A DNA stretch of 64,000 bases from Tetrapyrgos nigripes. Its lineage: Eukaryota; Basidiomycota; Agaricomycetes; Agaricales; Campanellaceae. The stretch's first letter is position 1. Each line of letters opens with the position of its first letter. Made by a program: the position numbers and the translations under genes. Below the pieces are notes generated by a model. That model did no database searches, was not told where the DNA came from, and was given only the letters and a program-made list of their open reading frames with translations. Below are positions 9,621 through 19,547 of the stretch, one piece after another. The DNA lies in NCBI GenBank assembly GCA_013368315.1, contig JAACJM010000021.1, forward strand, positions 62,001-126,000, in the 5' to 3' direction.

Positions 9621-12600
9621 TCAAACAGTGTCATCGTCCATATCATAGTGGGAAACATCACCAAAAGTTGTAGCCAGTCTCTCTGTTTGTCCAATATAGC
9701 GCAGTAGCGCCTTGATGTTGTCCGTGCTTCTGAAAATCGCCTTTAGCGAGTCTCCATCTCTACCTAATTCCTTCTTTAGTTGATATCGCTCCTTCTGGTA
9801 AGCCGGGCATTCTTGGATGAAGTGCTGAACGGTTTCTTTCAGGTGGTGGCCTTGTGTTTCGCAGTGTGGGCAGTTTGGGGTGTCAGATTTAGTGATACGG
9901 TGTAGGTGGGCGTTGAGTGGAATGTGTCCCGTGCGAAGCTGGACTAGCACACTTGTTTGACGTCTCGCGAGTTTGGCCGTGACATCTAGGAACTGTGACC
10001 GTACCCCTTTGCCATCGATCACAGTGAAGCGTCGAAGCCGTGGGGATTGGGCAAAGTCTTCACCCCATTGGTGGAGAAGGGTGGTATGGAAGTGTTGCTT
10101 GAGAGCAGAGACACTTGCTGGGAGGGTCTTTCCTCGGAGGAAAGAGGGAAGGGGACAGCTGCCCCCAGTCTCACCCTGTGCTGCCCGTTTTGCTTCTTCA
10201 TCAGCTAGTTCGTTTCCATGCAAACCTACGTGTCCTGAGATCCAGGTTAGTACAAGAGGAGGTGTGGTACCAGTGGACAGTGCGTCAGTGACTCGTAATA
10301 TTTCATTTAGGATATACTGGCCTGGTCGGTGTTTCAGATTGAAAGTTGCCTCGATTACTGATTTCCCGTCCAGACCAATCATATTTGTGTCTTCCTGTCT
10401 CGCAGCTCTGCTTTTCCGTAATAGCTCTAGACCTAGGATGACTCCGACCCCTTCAGCTTCGTATGTGTTGTGTTGTGTTAGTGGTCCGATGTAGTATCGC
10501 AGGACTTGGGACTTAGATGGGTCGTCTTTGTTGATTAGCACAGCTGCAGCACCTGCAGAATTGTCAATACCTGATCCATCAGTGTAGATGTTTATATGTC
10601 TCTTGTTAAGTCTCTCCTGTTTGGCAGCTTGGTCCTTGTTAACAGCTATATCACGGGTGAATGAGGGGATGTAGGTATGCGGCTGTGTTCTGGGTGTGAT
10701 GGTCTCAATTTTTGAGGGGGAAGATGGAGAGAAGAGCCTGGGGAGGAGTCGGAGTGGAGGGGGGTATTTCTTCACATCTTGTTTTTGAAAGGCCTTCTGA
10801 GCTAGTTTTCTGAGGAGGTGATTCTCAGGCAGTGTATATGTGCAGAGAAGAGAGCGAAAACAGATTTTCTCAAGGAGAAGTCTCACTGGGAGTAGTTTTG
10901 CATGGACTTCCAGCAGGTCTGTGGGCGCCGACCGCATTGCCCCAGTCATGGTAATGAGAGCTTGGCGCTGGACCTTCTCAAAGCCCCGAAGTGCACCTAC
11001 TGATCCAACTCATTTCCTGGCACCCTCTGGTTTGTGAGGGGGTGAGTACCATACATCCAGTCCATACGTCATCTTGGGGATCACGACAGTGACATAAAGT
11101 TGCCGGATCATCTTCATTGAAATGCCTTGGGAGGGTCTCATAAGTCTCCAGAGTGCTAAGGTGATGGCAGTGGCCTTTGCGAACGCTGAGGCTTCTTGTG
11201 CTTTCCATTTTAGGCAGTTGTCCATTAGGACTCCTAGTACTCTGACTGTATCAGCTTCTTTGACAATAACATTTCGAAGACTTAACGGAGGGGGTTTGGG
11301 GGCAGGGCTTTGTCTTGGACGTGGAAAGTGGACCATGATAAGCTTGTCAAGGGCAAATTTGCAGTTATGGGTGTCAGCCCATTTGAAACCTCCTCCCTGT
11401 TCCATAAAGGTTTTGATTGTTTGTATATTCTGGGTGATGGTGCCAATATCCACAACGATATTTTTGTTGTCAACAAACCTGACCGAAAGCCCCTTGTTCC
11501 TAAGAGCCACTGTAAGATCAAAGAAGTCAGCATTGTAGAAGAGGAAGAGGATCATGGATAAAGGGTCCCCCTGGTCAATGCCGTTTTCCAGCTCAATTAG
11601 GTCTGACGTGTAATCCCCAAAACAGAGCCGAGTTTTCCTTCCCTTGAGGATTGCCCCAATAAGTTGCACCAGATGTTCTGGGATGCGACGTCTGTGTAGG
11701 TTGTAGAGTAGGTGCTGTATACCTGCACTGGGAAAGGCTCCCTCAATGTCCAGGGAGAGCATGGTGGCATCGCGCTTGTTACGCCAGGCATTCTTTACGT
11801 GGTCAACAACTAGGTGTATTGCATCAGTGGTCATCCGACATGGGCAGCCGCCAAACTGGTTTGCTGGTAGAAGATTATGGTACTCAGCTAGGTGTGAGAT
11901 GTCTTCCGTAATCAACATTGTATGCGCCTTCTTGAATCCTGTCAGGAGGCTGATTGGGCGGTGGGCCTTAGGCAGCGCGTAACTTTTTCGCCCTGGCTTC
12001 TGCAGTACCACTGTGTCAGACAGGTTGAAGATTTGAGGGAATGTTACCAGTCGATGGGAGGCTAGGTAGATCTCCAAGGCATATGGGGCTAGCGCAACAG
12101 CATGTGTCCTAAGTATCACGTTTGGGATACCATCTGGCCCTGGCGCTTTGTATGGTTCCATCCCTTGGAAGACATCAATTATTCGCTCCCTGGTGTACAG
12201 TGGCAGCAGGGGTAATGGGTTCAGGCATGGGTTGCTGTCTAGTGCAGGGTCGTGAGGTGGTGCAGGTGTGAAGAAGGCAGTGGCGAAAAACTCAGCTTTT
12301 TCCACATTTGTTTCAGCTTTAATGGTGTTCCCGTGGTCATCAATCTTCTCCAATGTTGGTACCGGTGCTCCCCTGTCCTGATCAATTCCCAGTGTGGTGG
12401 CATACTTAGCCGCCGTAAAGATGTTGTCTTCATCGACCCCTTCCAGGAATTCCCTCCAGTGGTCTTCCTTGGCTTGGTAGATCTTCGTCTTGTACCGGGC
12501 TTTGTGTTCTCTCAGCTCCTGGTGTATGGGATGTCCAAGTAGGGCCCGAAACTTGTATGCTTGGTTGTTGAGGCAGCTGAGTTTCTTCTTCATTGTTGAT

Positions 12601-13616
12601 AACTCGGATGTCCACCAATGACAGGAGCGAGGGCACGGGTTACTTTTTGGGACGACAGCCTGGATAGTGAGTTGTACCGCCCTCGTGAGGTTGATGGCCG
12701 CCGCCTCCATCTCTTCTACTGTTGCCAAGGGTCTCGGGGGAGGGATCTTCTCAAGTTCCATATCAAGTCTTTCTGCGAAGCTTTCATCGTTCATGAGACA
12801 GAAGTTGAAGCGAGACTGTGGAGGCTGGTGTTGGGTAGGGAGGGAGAGGGAAGTTGAGACGGGGATGTGGTCAGCGCCATTTGCCAGGGCGCCCAGTGTG
12901 ACATCACAGGACAAAAGTAGGTCTTCGGAGTGACTGGAGAGGAATACATTGTTGGGCCTTGACCAGTTGCCCTGAGGGGACTTGTATGTTGGGATGGCTT
13001 GGGGTAGGGTCATCGTCATGTCAAATCTTGTGAGGAGGCGTATCAGCACAGAAGCTTTGTCAATGGCAGGGCGGGTAAAGAGGTGGGTGTGGCTCTCATC
13101 ATCCCAAGCTGGGTGGTGTCGATTGAAGTCGCCGCACCACATCATGTGGTCAGATTCGTTCCAGAGTAGGGTATTACGATGGTTGTTAAGGTAGGTGCGT
13201 AGGGTGTAGAGATTAGTAGAGTGGTTACCATCATTATATATGTTGAATATGTGAAGGCGGCTAGTCCCTGCATTGAAGGTGACAGCTGTGATATCGTTGG
13301 TCCTAGTGACTTCGAGCTGTTGCCAGGAGCTGGAGGGGATGCGTTTGTTGATTAGGATGACTGAGCGTAGTAGGACATTCGTTCCTAATGTTGGCCTTGA
13401 GAAAGGGTAGATCATCATCCACCTGTGGTTTTGCTGCGCGTTTCCTACACCATCAACCCAGGGCTCTTGGATGCAGATGATGTCATAGATGTCAGAGAGG
13501 TCAGTGTTGTTGGTGCCGGTTTCATTGATGAGGTCGAGGGTTGCTGTTTTAGATTTGTGGGTATTCATCTGTAGTATTTTGAGTTCCTGCACTGTGGTTG
13601 GTCCGTCTTGTATCAT
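9621..13616 (-). pseudogene. LINE ORF2 (endonuclease, reverse transcriptase, RNase H), one in-frame stop
   Basis: One frame of 1332 codons broken by a single TGA at 11010-11012. Domains in order: APE-type endonuclease (LQMNTHKSKT, IICIQEPWVDG, MMWCGDFNRHHPAWDD); reverse transcriptase (KAPGPDGIPN, LSLDIEGAFPSA, GIDQGDPLSMILF, RFVDNKNIVV); and after the stop RNase H (INIYTDGSGIDNSAGAAAV, TYEAEGVGVILGLELL, ISGHVGLHGNELADEEAKRAA), then a Cys/His-rich tail (CPHCETQGHHLKETVQHF). The RT active site should have two Asp residues but reads VDN, and the stop is consistent with CGA to TGA, so both lesions fit CpG decay. The ATG at 13616 directly follows the ORF1 stop. Confidence 0.88.
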
Positions 13617-15284
13617 TTAGGGAAGAGGGGGGTTAGTGTCATTTCTTGTAGTTTGGGATGGCTGGGGAGAGGAGTGGTTGATTTGCTGTCTGTCAAGCCG
13701 TCTTGCCGCATCCGACACTATTTCTGCCCATGGAGCATTGGTTGATGGGGTGGGCCTGCTGGGCCACCCTGCGTCATATAGGGTGGTTTGGCGTTGTTGA
13801 TTCTTGGGTCGTTGGGTCACTCTAGGGTGCGGGCCAGCCCTTGGAGCATTGGCCGGTTCTAGTTCCCAGGTCCAATCTTCTTCGGTGGGAAAGTACGGGA
13901 GGGTGTTTGTAAGCTTGCGGCAGTTGATTTCCTCGCATTTATTTTTGAAGGCGGGGCAGGATCTATCTCTGCTGGTGTGGTCATCAGTCTTACAGTTGAC
14001 ACAATAGACTTTGTCCTTGGCCTTGCAGTGTTTGATGAGGTGCCCTTCACCACAGACCCCACAGGTGGGGATGTCAGCTGGGTTACCTTGTAGTCGTGGA
14101 CACTCCCTCGCCAGGTGGCCCAGCTCCGAACAGTGGAAGCATCGCAGCGCTCCTTGAATCTTCCTCTCTACCTTGCATCTTGAGCCCTCAATTAGTAGTC
14201 GTCCCGTTACCAGTTTGTTGGCAGCTTCCGGTGAGTTGAGATATATGTAGAGATGGGCAACGTTCTGATCCGGGTCCTTCTTCCCTACCCCATTTACCCA
14301 GCGGACTTTGGTGATGGATCCCTTGGGGAGATCGTTGTCTCTTTCGAGAACGTGGATAGAGTGTTCATCTGAGGCTGAGAAAGTGACTGGTACGAAGAAG
14401 GATATGACGATGTGATCTTTCTGGGCGATGAGTACTGCATTGCCTGAGAGCGTCGTGTATCTTTGCGCCTGCTCGTTCCGTAACCAGTCTGCCACGACCA
14501 ATGAGTTCATCTCCACAATCCAGTTCTTGGAGTCCCGCATTTTCCTCGCCGCCACAAAATAGAATTCCTGCGGTGGGTTCAGGACCTCTAGCAAGGTGTT
14601 GAGTGTGTCCAGGCAGTTTGCGTTGCTGCTGTCCGCTAGTTTACGCCCGATTCCGTTGTCCTGGGTGAGCAAGAGGACTTGGCGTTGCTGGATTGCTGCT
14701 TGGGCCTTCACGCGTTCTACCTGGAATGCTGTGTTTGGTGTTGGGAGTGTTTGGGAGGGTGGGGTGTACACTGTGACAGTGGTTGCGTAAGTCTTTGGAT
14801 TTGTAGCTTTGAGTTTTTCTTCTACTTGCGCGTTAAGGTTGCCCACTTGGTCAGAGAGGCCTCCAATGGTTTTGCGCAAGGTCTCTCCAATATCTGTGAG
14901 GGATTTTAGTTGTTCAAGAGGCAGGCAAAGGGACGACATCACCGCTTCAGCTATTTCTTGCGCCGTTTCCCTCTTGTCTAATAGTTCTAGTATCACTACA
15001 CAATGCTTGATGGTGACCATCATCGTTATATGTTCCCTCTTTTCCATCTTTGATACTTCCTTTAGGATGGCGTATATGTCGGCTTTTGAGTATTGGTCTG
15101 GTAGTTGTTGTTTGGTGTTGAGGAAGTCTTGTGCAGTCTTCTCAGCCACTGTTAGGCCTAGTTTAGCAGTAGTATGTCGGGTTGTTGGGCCTGCGTTTGG
15201 TGCAGGAGTGCTTTCCCTGGTTGTAGGGGCCGTAGTTTGTTGACGTGTCGAGGCTTGACTCGCTGTATTTTGCGACATATCCAT
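13617..15284 (-). CDS. LINE ORF1, Gag-like nucleic-acid-binding protein, 555 aa
   Basis: Open from the ATG at 15284 to the TAA at 13617. The N-terminal third is Thr/Gln-rich and then helical (TVAEKTAQDFLNTKQQLP). The middle carries a probable RNA-recognition region (QNVAHLYIYLNSPEAANKLV). Three zinc knuckles follow: CFHCSELGHLARECP, CGVCGEGHLIKHC and CVNCKTDDHTSRDRSC. In LINEs of this type the protein binds element RNA and forms the ribonucleoprotein. Its stop and the ORF2 start abut as TAAATG, which suggests ORF2 is translated by termination and re-initiation. Unlike ORF2 it shows no lesion. Confidence 0.88.
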   Translation of the reverse strand: MDMSQNTASQASTRQQTTAPTTRESTPAPNAGPTTRHTTAKLGLTVAEKTAQDFLNTKQQLPDQYSKADIYAILKEVSKMEKREHITMMVTIKHCVVILELLDKRETAQEIAEAVMSSLCLPLEQLKSLTDIGETLRKTIGGLSDQVGNLNAQVEEKLKATNPKTYATTVTVYTPPSQTLPTPNTAFQVERVKAQAAIQQRQVLLLTQDNGIGRKLADSSNANCLDTLNTLLEVLNPPQEFYFVAARKMRDSKNWIVEMNSLVVADWLRNEQAQRYTTLSGNAVLIAQKDHIVISFFVPVTFSASDEHSIHVLERDNDLPKGSITKVRWVNGVGKKDPDQNVAHLYIYLNSPEAANKLVTGRLLIEGSRCKVERKIQGALRCFHCSELGHLARECPRLQGNPADIPTCGVCGEGHLIKHCKAKDKVYCVNCKTDDHTSRDRSCPAFKNKCEEINCRKLTNTLPYFPTEEDWTWELEPANAPRAGPHPRVTQRPKNQQRQTTLYDAGWPSRPTPSTNAPWAEIVSDAARRLDRQQINHSSPQPSQTTRNDTNPPLP

Positions 15285-15455
15285 TGGCTCGCACCCTTTG
15301 TCGGGGTGTTAGGTGTGTTGTAGTGGGTACAGGCAATAGAGTAAATACGCTATCTAAGATGCTTTTCTTCACCGAGGCTACAAGGTTCCCTTAAGGCCTT
15401 TCAGGTCTGTGGGAATCTTCGAGGTGGTGAAGGTGGTAGATCAAGACGTGTTTTT

Positions 15456-15468
15456 CGCTGTCTACTTT
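15456..15468. repeat. Target-site duplication of the LINE, right copy
   Basis: The 13-mer cgctgtctacttt is identical to 9226-9238. Confidence 0.85.
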
Positions 15469-16730
15469 GTGCCTCAGCCTGCATATCTTTCCACGGATGC
15501 AAATTATTTGATATGATTTCCAATCAAGATCATGATTGGCTTTCAATTTCCAAAATTACCGTAATCAGTGTGCCATTTGACAAGAACGGTAACTCATGTA
15601 GTAGAGACTATAGCAGAGGCAACTGTACTCCCACTAATACGCATACTCAAAAACACAAAACACGTAGAGGCAACAATATGACAGCAGATTTCAGACAAAA
15701 ATATAATTGTCAGGTTACGTCAGTCGTGAGTTGAAAGTCATAAGTTGTATTAGCTCCCTGACAAATGCGTGGTCTGGTCCCGACAGATACCAAATGTCCA
15801 TCCTCAGTAATGCCAAACCTACACATGTCAAAGCTCGTGTCGATGTAAGTCAGCTCTCAAACTGGTCTCTTTCAAAGTCCTAGATCCTACTTAAGTTAGT
15901 ACTGATACCCGACGTCAGTAATCTGGACTTTCCCCCAAGATCCAACCATAGACCGTAGCTCTGCACCAACGGGATCTCGATATTGGGCAGTTTCTTGACA
16001 ATGGTGCGGTGGGTGTTTGCATTGCCTTTTGTGCATCTCTACGCCATGAGTTGTGCAGCCCCTATCCACAATATTTCCCATTTATTTCCCCACGCGTCCC
16101 GACCAACCGCCATGGCAAGTTCCGAAGTCTTTCCCACGATATCAAAAACCTTCGCTTCAACCGAAACGAGGGTGTTCTGGCTGCCAAAAGCGAAATTAAG
16201 GCTCTCGAGTGCCATTGAGTGTACCTTACATGTCTAAGAAGTAAAAAATTGGCAGAAAACAAGGATATTTGCGCGTAAAAACGCGCCGACATAGATTTCC
16301 ATTTTGGGAATAATGACTGATAAGCGCGCTGGTGGCTAAAAAGGCGCGGCCTAGCTGGAACATGTATATCGACAGTCTGCCTATGGGGTATTAGCTTTAA
16401 TTTACCATTAGCTCAACCTAGATCTCTAGCCACTACGTCATGTCATTCCCTAAACCTCAACTCACTCTTGAATACCACTGATAGTCATTAGTGACAACAA
16501 AGATACAAATGACAACCGCCTCACTCTCTAATTGAAGCCATGCAAACCTTACACCTGATCAAACATTCACTGGCTTCAAGCATCGACTTTCGTGCAACAG
16601 ACTTTCATATTTAGTGCATAACATTACTGATACTCGGCAAAATTCGCGTTCGTCATGAAAACCACTCTCACGCGATTTAACATACGCTATGGCAATTGAA
16701 AATACGCATTTTGTCCGAGAAGTGGTTTCA
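15469..16730. other. No supported gene
   Basis: Only short, domain-free ORFs on both strands and a few GC-rich hairpins near 16270-16345 (for example gcgcgtaaaaacgcgc). I see nothing that supports a gene or element. Confidence 0.45.
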
Positions 16731-16734
16731 TACA

Positions 16735-17445
16735 ACAAGATACGGTCGACAAAAATCTCTGAAAAGCATATGTAGTGAGACAACCGCGAAACCACAGAGC
16801 AAAAACGTCAGAACCTCAATCCACTGGTATCCGATGAATCTACCTTGAGGAAGTAAAAGACATCAGCAGGAGCCCGTGGTCATGGAGAGGTAAAAATGAA
16901 AGAAAGAAGAATTTGAAAGAAACAGAAACAAAAGAAACAGAACTCGTAATGAAAAAAGACACTCACAGCTTCAGCTATCCCAATCCACTCATCCAGCGCA
17001 CCGACTCGAAATACTCATCTTTTCCCTCGTCTAACGGGATATCTGGGTGCTAAAGTATGAAGGAGGAGAAGGTGGATGTCGGTATCAGAGTCTTAGTCTT
17101 GGTTTTTCCATCGCTCCATCATCACCGTCCTCGTTATCTGAGGCTTCGGCCTCTCCATCCTCGTCTTCCTCGACGGTATCCACATTAACCATGCTCGTGC
17201 GGGTCGTACTCCTAGTCAAACGACGCGTCGTTCTTTTCCCTTTACCCGTTTTCGTTTCACGGTCTCTTTTCCACCGGGTGTAGCAGTAGCACCCTTTCCC
17301 TTTCCCTTCTTTTTAGCCTGGACCTTTGCAGACATCTTCACCGTAGCCTGAGCTGCTTTAAGAGAAGCGTCATTTGAAGACCGAAGGACGACATCCGTGT
17401 AGCCTTTTGGGACATCGACAGAGAGGGCTGGGACGGAAATCTGTT
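16735..17445 (-). pseudogene. Partial, broken copy of the RNase H2 subunit C gene
   Basis: On the minus strand this matches the 3' half of the intact gene at 27544-29012. It reads ALSVDVPKGYTDVVLRSS, then SLKAAQATVKMSAKVQAKK, the Lys-rich linker, HPDIPLDEGKDEYFE and EWIGIAEA, then the last intron, the small last exon (ending IHRIPVD) and 3' flank. The conserved Trp before HPD is a TAG stop here, the linker has frame breaks, and everything upstream of ALSVDVP is missing. Retention of the intron shows it is a DNA-level duplication, not a retrocopy. Together with the intact gene it brackets the tandem F-box genes. Confidence 0.85.
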
Positions 17446-17732
17446 GTGCTGGGTGAAATAAAGTACGCATATCTTTCTCGAATGATAGCCTCAATCGCGA
17501 TGTGCAGCGATCACTATATCCAGAACAAGAACCCATTACATTGCTTCGAACACATCCAGAACTACATCGTGTCAACGTTTCAGGGTATAAATGTGAGCAA
17601 AGTACTCCAGTCTCCAAAAAGTCTTGAAAAACATTGAAAGCCACAGTCCAGCAAATAAATAGTTCCATAACCCCGTCTGATTTTATCAAACTACTTTTCT
17701 CAACGAACTGGAAGCTTGTGGACGGCTACTAA

Positions 17733-18636
17733 TCAATAGCCAGCCTGGCAGAACCCATCGCTGTTGGTGATATAGTTAATGCTTCCATCCGGCTGACTCT
17801 GTCCACCAGCATTGATGGCAGTCTCGGGACCTTGGCAGCCCGTATAGAGGGAGCAAGTCAACAATGGGCTTCCGTTCTGTGAAATTATGGAGAATGTTTA
17901 GAAACAAATGTTGAACAAGGATTTTATCGCACTCAGCGTACACACCTTTCCATTCACATCATGATAGGTGTTGATAAAGACACATCCTTGAACATTCAAG
18001 CACATAGCCTTGCAGTCTGAATGGTAGGTAGATACACTCATTGTTAGTTTACTTATCCAAGCACATTGATTGCAATTTGCGACTGACCGTCAACGGTATC
18101 CACCAGACCGTAAGTCAAGTATCCATACGCCTCAGTTGCAGCATTGAGATTACTGAATGTCTGCTTCCATCCATCGCTGGGAGGAGAAGGAGGGGGAGGA
18201 GGGGGAGGAGAGTGAGGAGGGTATTGGGGAGGAGGGGGAGGGGGAGGAGCATGATAAGGCTTAGGGCAATGCAAGCAAAATGGAAGGAGGTCGAGGAGTT
18301 TGCAGATCAACTAGATAGAATATGGACAAAGTCCGAGGTCAATATAAAACAATTCACATCGGAGGTGCCCAAAAACTCACGCTATCCTTCAAATGCGGAA
18401 TGAAGAACTTGAAGATATCCAAATGCTCTGGGTGGTCACCGTAATACCAACCGGGAGATGCACCTTTTTTTCCAAGGAGGACTGGGCGCCCCGTAGTGAT
18501 TACCAGCGGTCAGAGTAGATCCGAGAGTGAGCGAGAGGGCAGCATTGGTGCTTTGTGCAGCAGGCACTGCGGAGACCGGTGCAATGAGAGCACTGGTGAA
18601 TGCAGCAGAAATCGTGATGAGACTGGTGAGTTGCAT
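17733..18636 (-). pseudogene. Small secreted Cys-rich protein gene with a 1-nt frameshift
   Basis: The start at 18636 gives a clear signal peptide ending near VSAVPAAQ. The mature part reads GNHYGAPSPPWK, then, after a shift at a run of seven A, GASPGWYYGDHPEHLDIFK and FFIPHLKDS. After a G-rich-strand intron come QTFSNLNAATEAYGYLT, then DCKAMCLNVQGCVFINTYH, then GSPLLTCSLYTGC and a C-terminal NSDGFCQAGY. The C-terminal pattern (CKAMC, GCVF, LLTCSLY, C near the end) is shared by many small secreted Agaricomycete proteins of unknown function, probably disulfide-rich. Six A instead of seven would restore the frame. This may be a true lesion or a sequencing error, so the gene could be functional. 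Confidence 0.6.
18180..18252 (+). repeat. G-rich tract with quadruplex potential inside an intron
   Basis: About 70 nt of GGAGG, GGGGG and GAGG runs on the plus strand, so the intron of the minus-strand secreted-protein gene ends in an unusually long CT-rich tract before its acceptor. Confidence 0.7.
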
Positions 18637-18639
18637 TGT

Positions 18640-19480
18640 TGTAAGTGATTATCGACCTTGGGGTTGAGGACGCTGCAGTATTCGACAAGACCAGCGAGGT
18701 TTTATACGTCTCATCCCCTGCATACATCGTTATAGGAGTACGCCGTCACTGTCTGTAACCAGGACAAACCAGACGAGGATGTGAACTGTAAACATCACGC
18801 ACATCAAGCTTCAACTAAGCGGAACACATTTCTCGGTCTCATCAAGGAACAACGCCGCAACCATATAGAAATACAGACATACAGGAGGCTAAAACGGTCA
18901 GACGAATGCGCTTCTGAAGGAGCATGAACAGATGGAATCAGAAATAAGGGAAAAGAAAGAATCAGGTAAGACTCTAGAACTACTCACATCGACATCGTCG
19001 AAGAGTAATGGGCTTTTGTTCTTTAGCAGAGCCTGCACTTACGTGCCCCGGTATCTGTGTGAAGACGAAAGATAGGAGGTTATCTTCAATATTATGAAAA
19101 TGGTAATAGAAATCCTTTCAGAAGAATCATTCAGGAAGGCGATAGACACGTTTGCTCAAGGGTCGAGGAACAGGGGCTGAAACACCACGAATTCAGGCGT
19201 TCTGTCAGTGGGACCTAGCATCGGAAACAGTCTAAATTTCGAAAGCCATGAATAGGAATTGAATAGTAGGCTCAAGTTTTAACGAGTGACCTAAATGTCC
19301 TGAAGTTGGAGCTGAGTATTCTGGACAGACGTATCGTTTGGGAATCTGATTGACGTACCTCATGCTGCAGGCTTTTTAACTGTTGATTGAGCTTCAATGG
19401 AATAGAAGGCATACTTGAGGCCGTCAGAGGTTGTCTTCGAAGGATAGGATAGGAGGGTGGAACTGGGCAAGAGACGCCGG
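18640..19480. other. Intergenic, no gene seen
   Basis: Lies between the divergent secreted-protein gene and the first F-box copy. Only short unrelated ORFs are present. It should hold both promoters. Confidence 0.45.
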
Positions 19481-19518
19481 TGTTACTGTCACACTCCATA
19501 TAAGGAGAAGTGACGTGT
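19481..19518 (+). promoter_or_regulatory. Conserved upstream element of F-box copy 1
   Basis: The block tgttactgtc, then actccatataaggagaagtg and acgtg, is shared with 21661-21710 and 25373-25421. It has a TATA-like catataagg and a CRE-like tgacgtg, 30-50 bp before the ATG in copies 1 and 3. Confidence 0.55.
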
Positions 19519-19547
19519 TTATAGTCTCTAGATCTCACTTGCCCACC

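Larger units (their letters stand above)
9239..15455 (-). mobile_element. Complete 6.2-kb non-LTR retrotransposon (LINE, Tad/I-like)
   Basis: On the minus strand the element has a 171-nt 5' UTR, ORF1 with zinc knuckles, ORF2 with endonuclease, reverse transcriptase and RNase H, a 3' UTR of about 370 nt and an A-rich tail (taaaataaaaataaataaa). It is bounded by a perfect 13-bp duplication, so it inserted as a full-length copy by target-primed reverse transcription. APE-type endonuclease plus RNase H after RT place it in the Tad/I group common in fungi. It is now disabled: see the ORF2 entry. The insertion lies about 80 bp from the tRNA-Val remnant, in the opposite orientation. Confidence 0.9.

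Noticed and set aside
15625..15660. Similarity of actgtactcccactaatacg to 27352-27385
   Set aside because: The match is short and the surroundings do not align, so I could not tie it to the RNase H2 subunit C duplication.
16262..16345. GC-rich hairpins near gcgcgtaaaaacgcgcc
   Set aside because: Arms of 5-6 bp only; no repeat partner or terminator context in a eukaryote.
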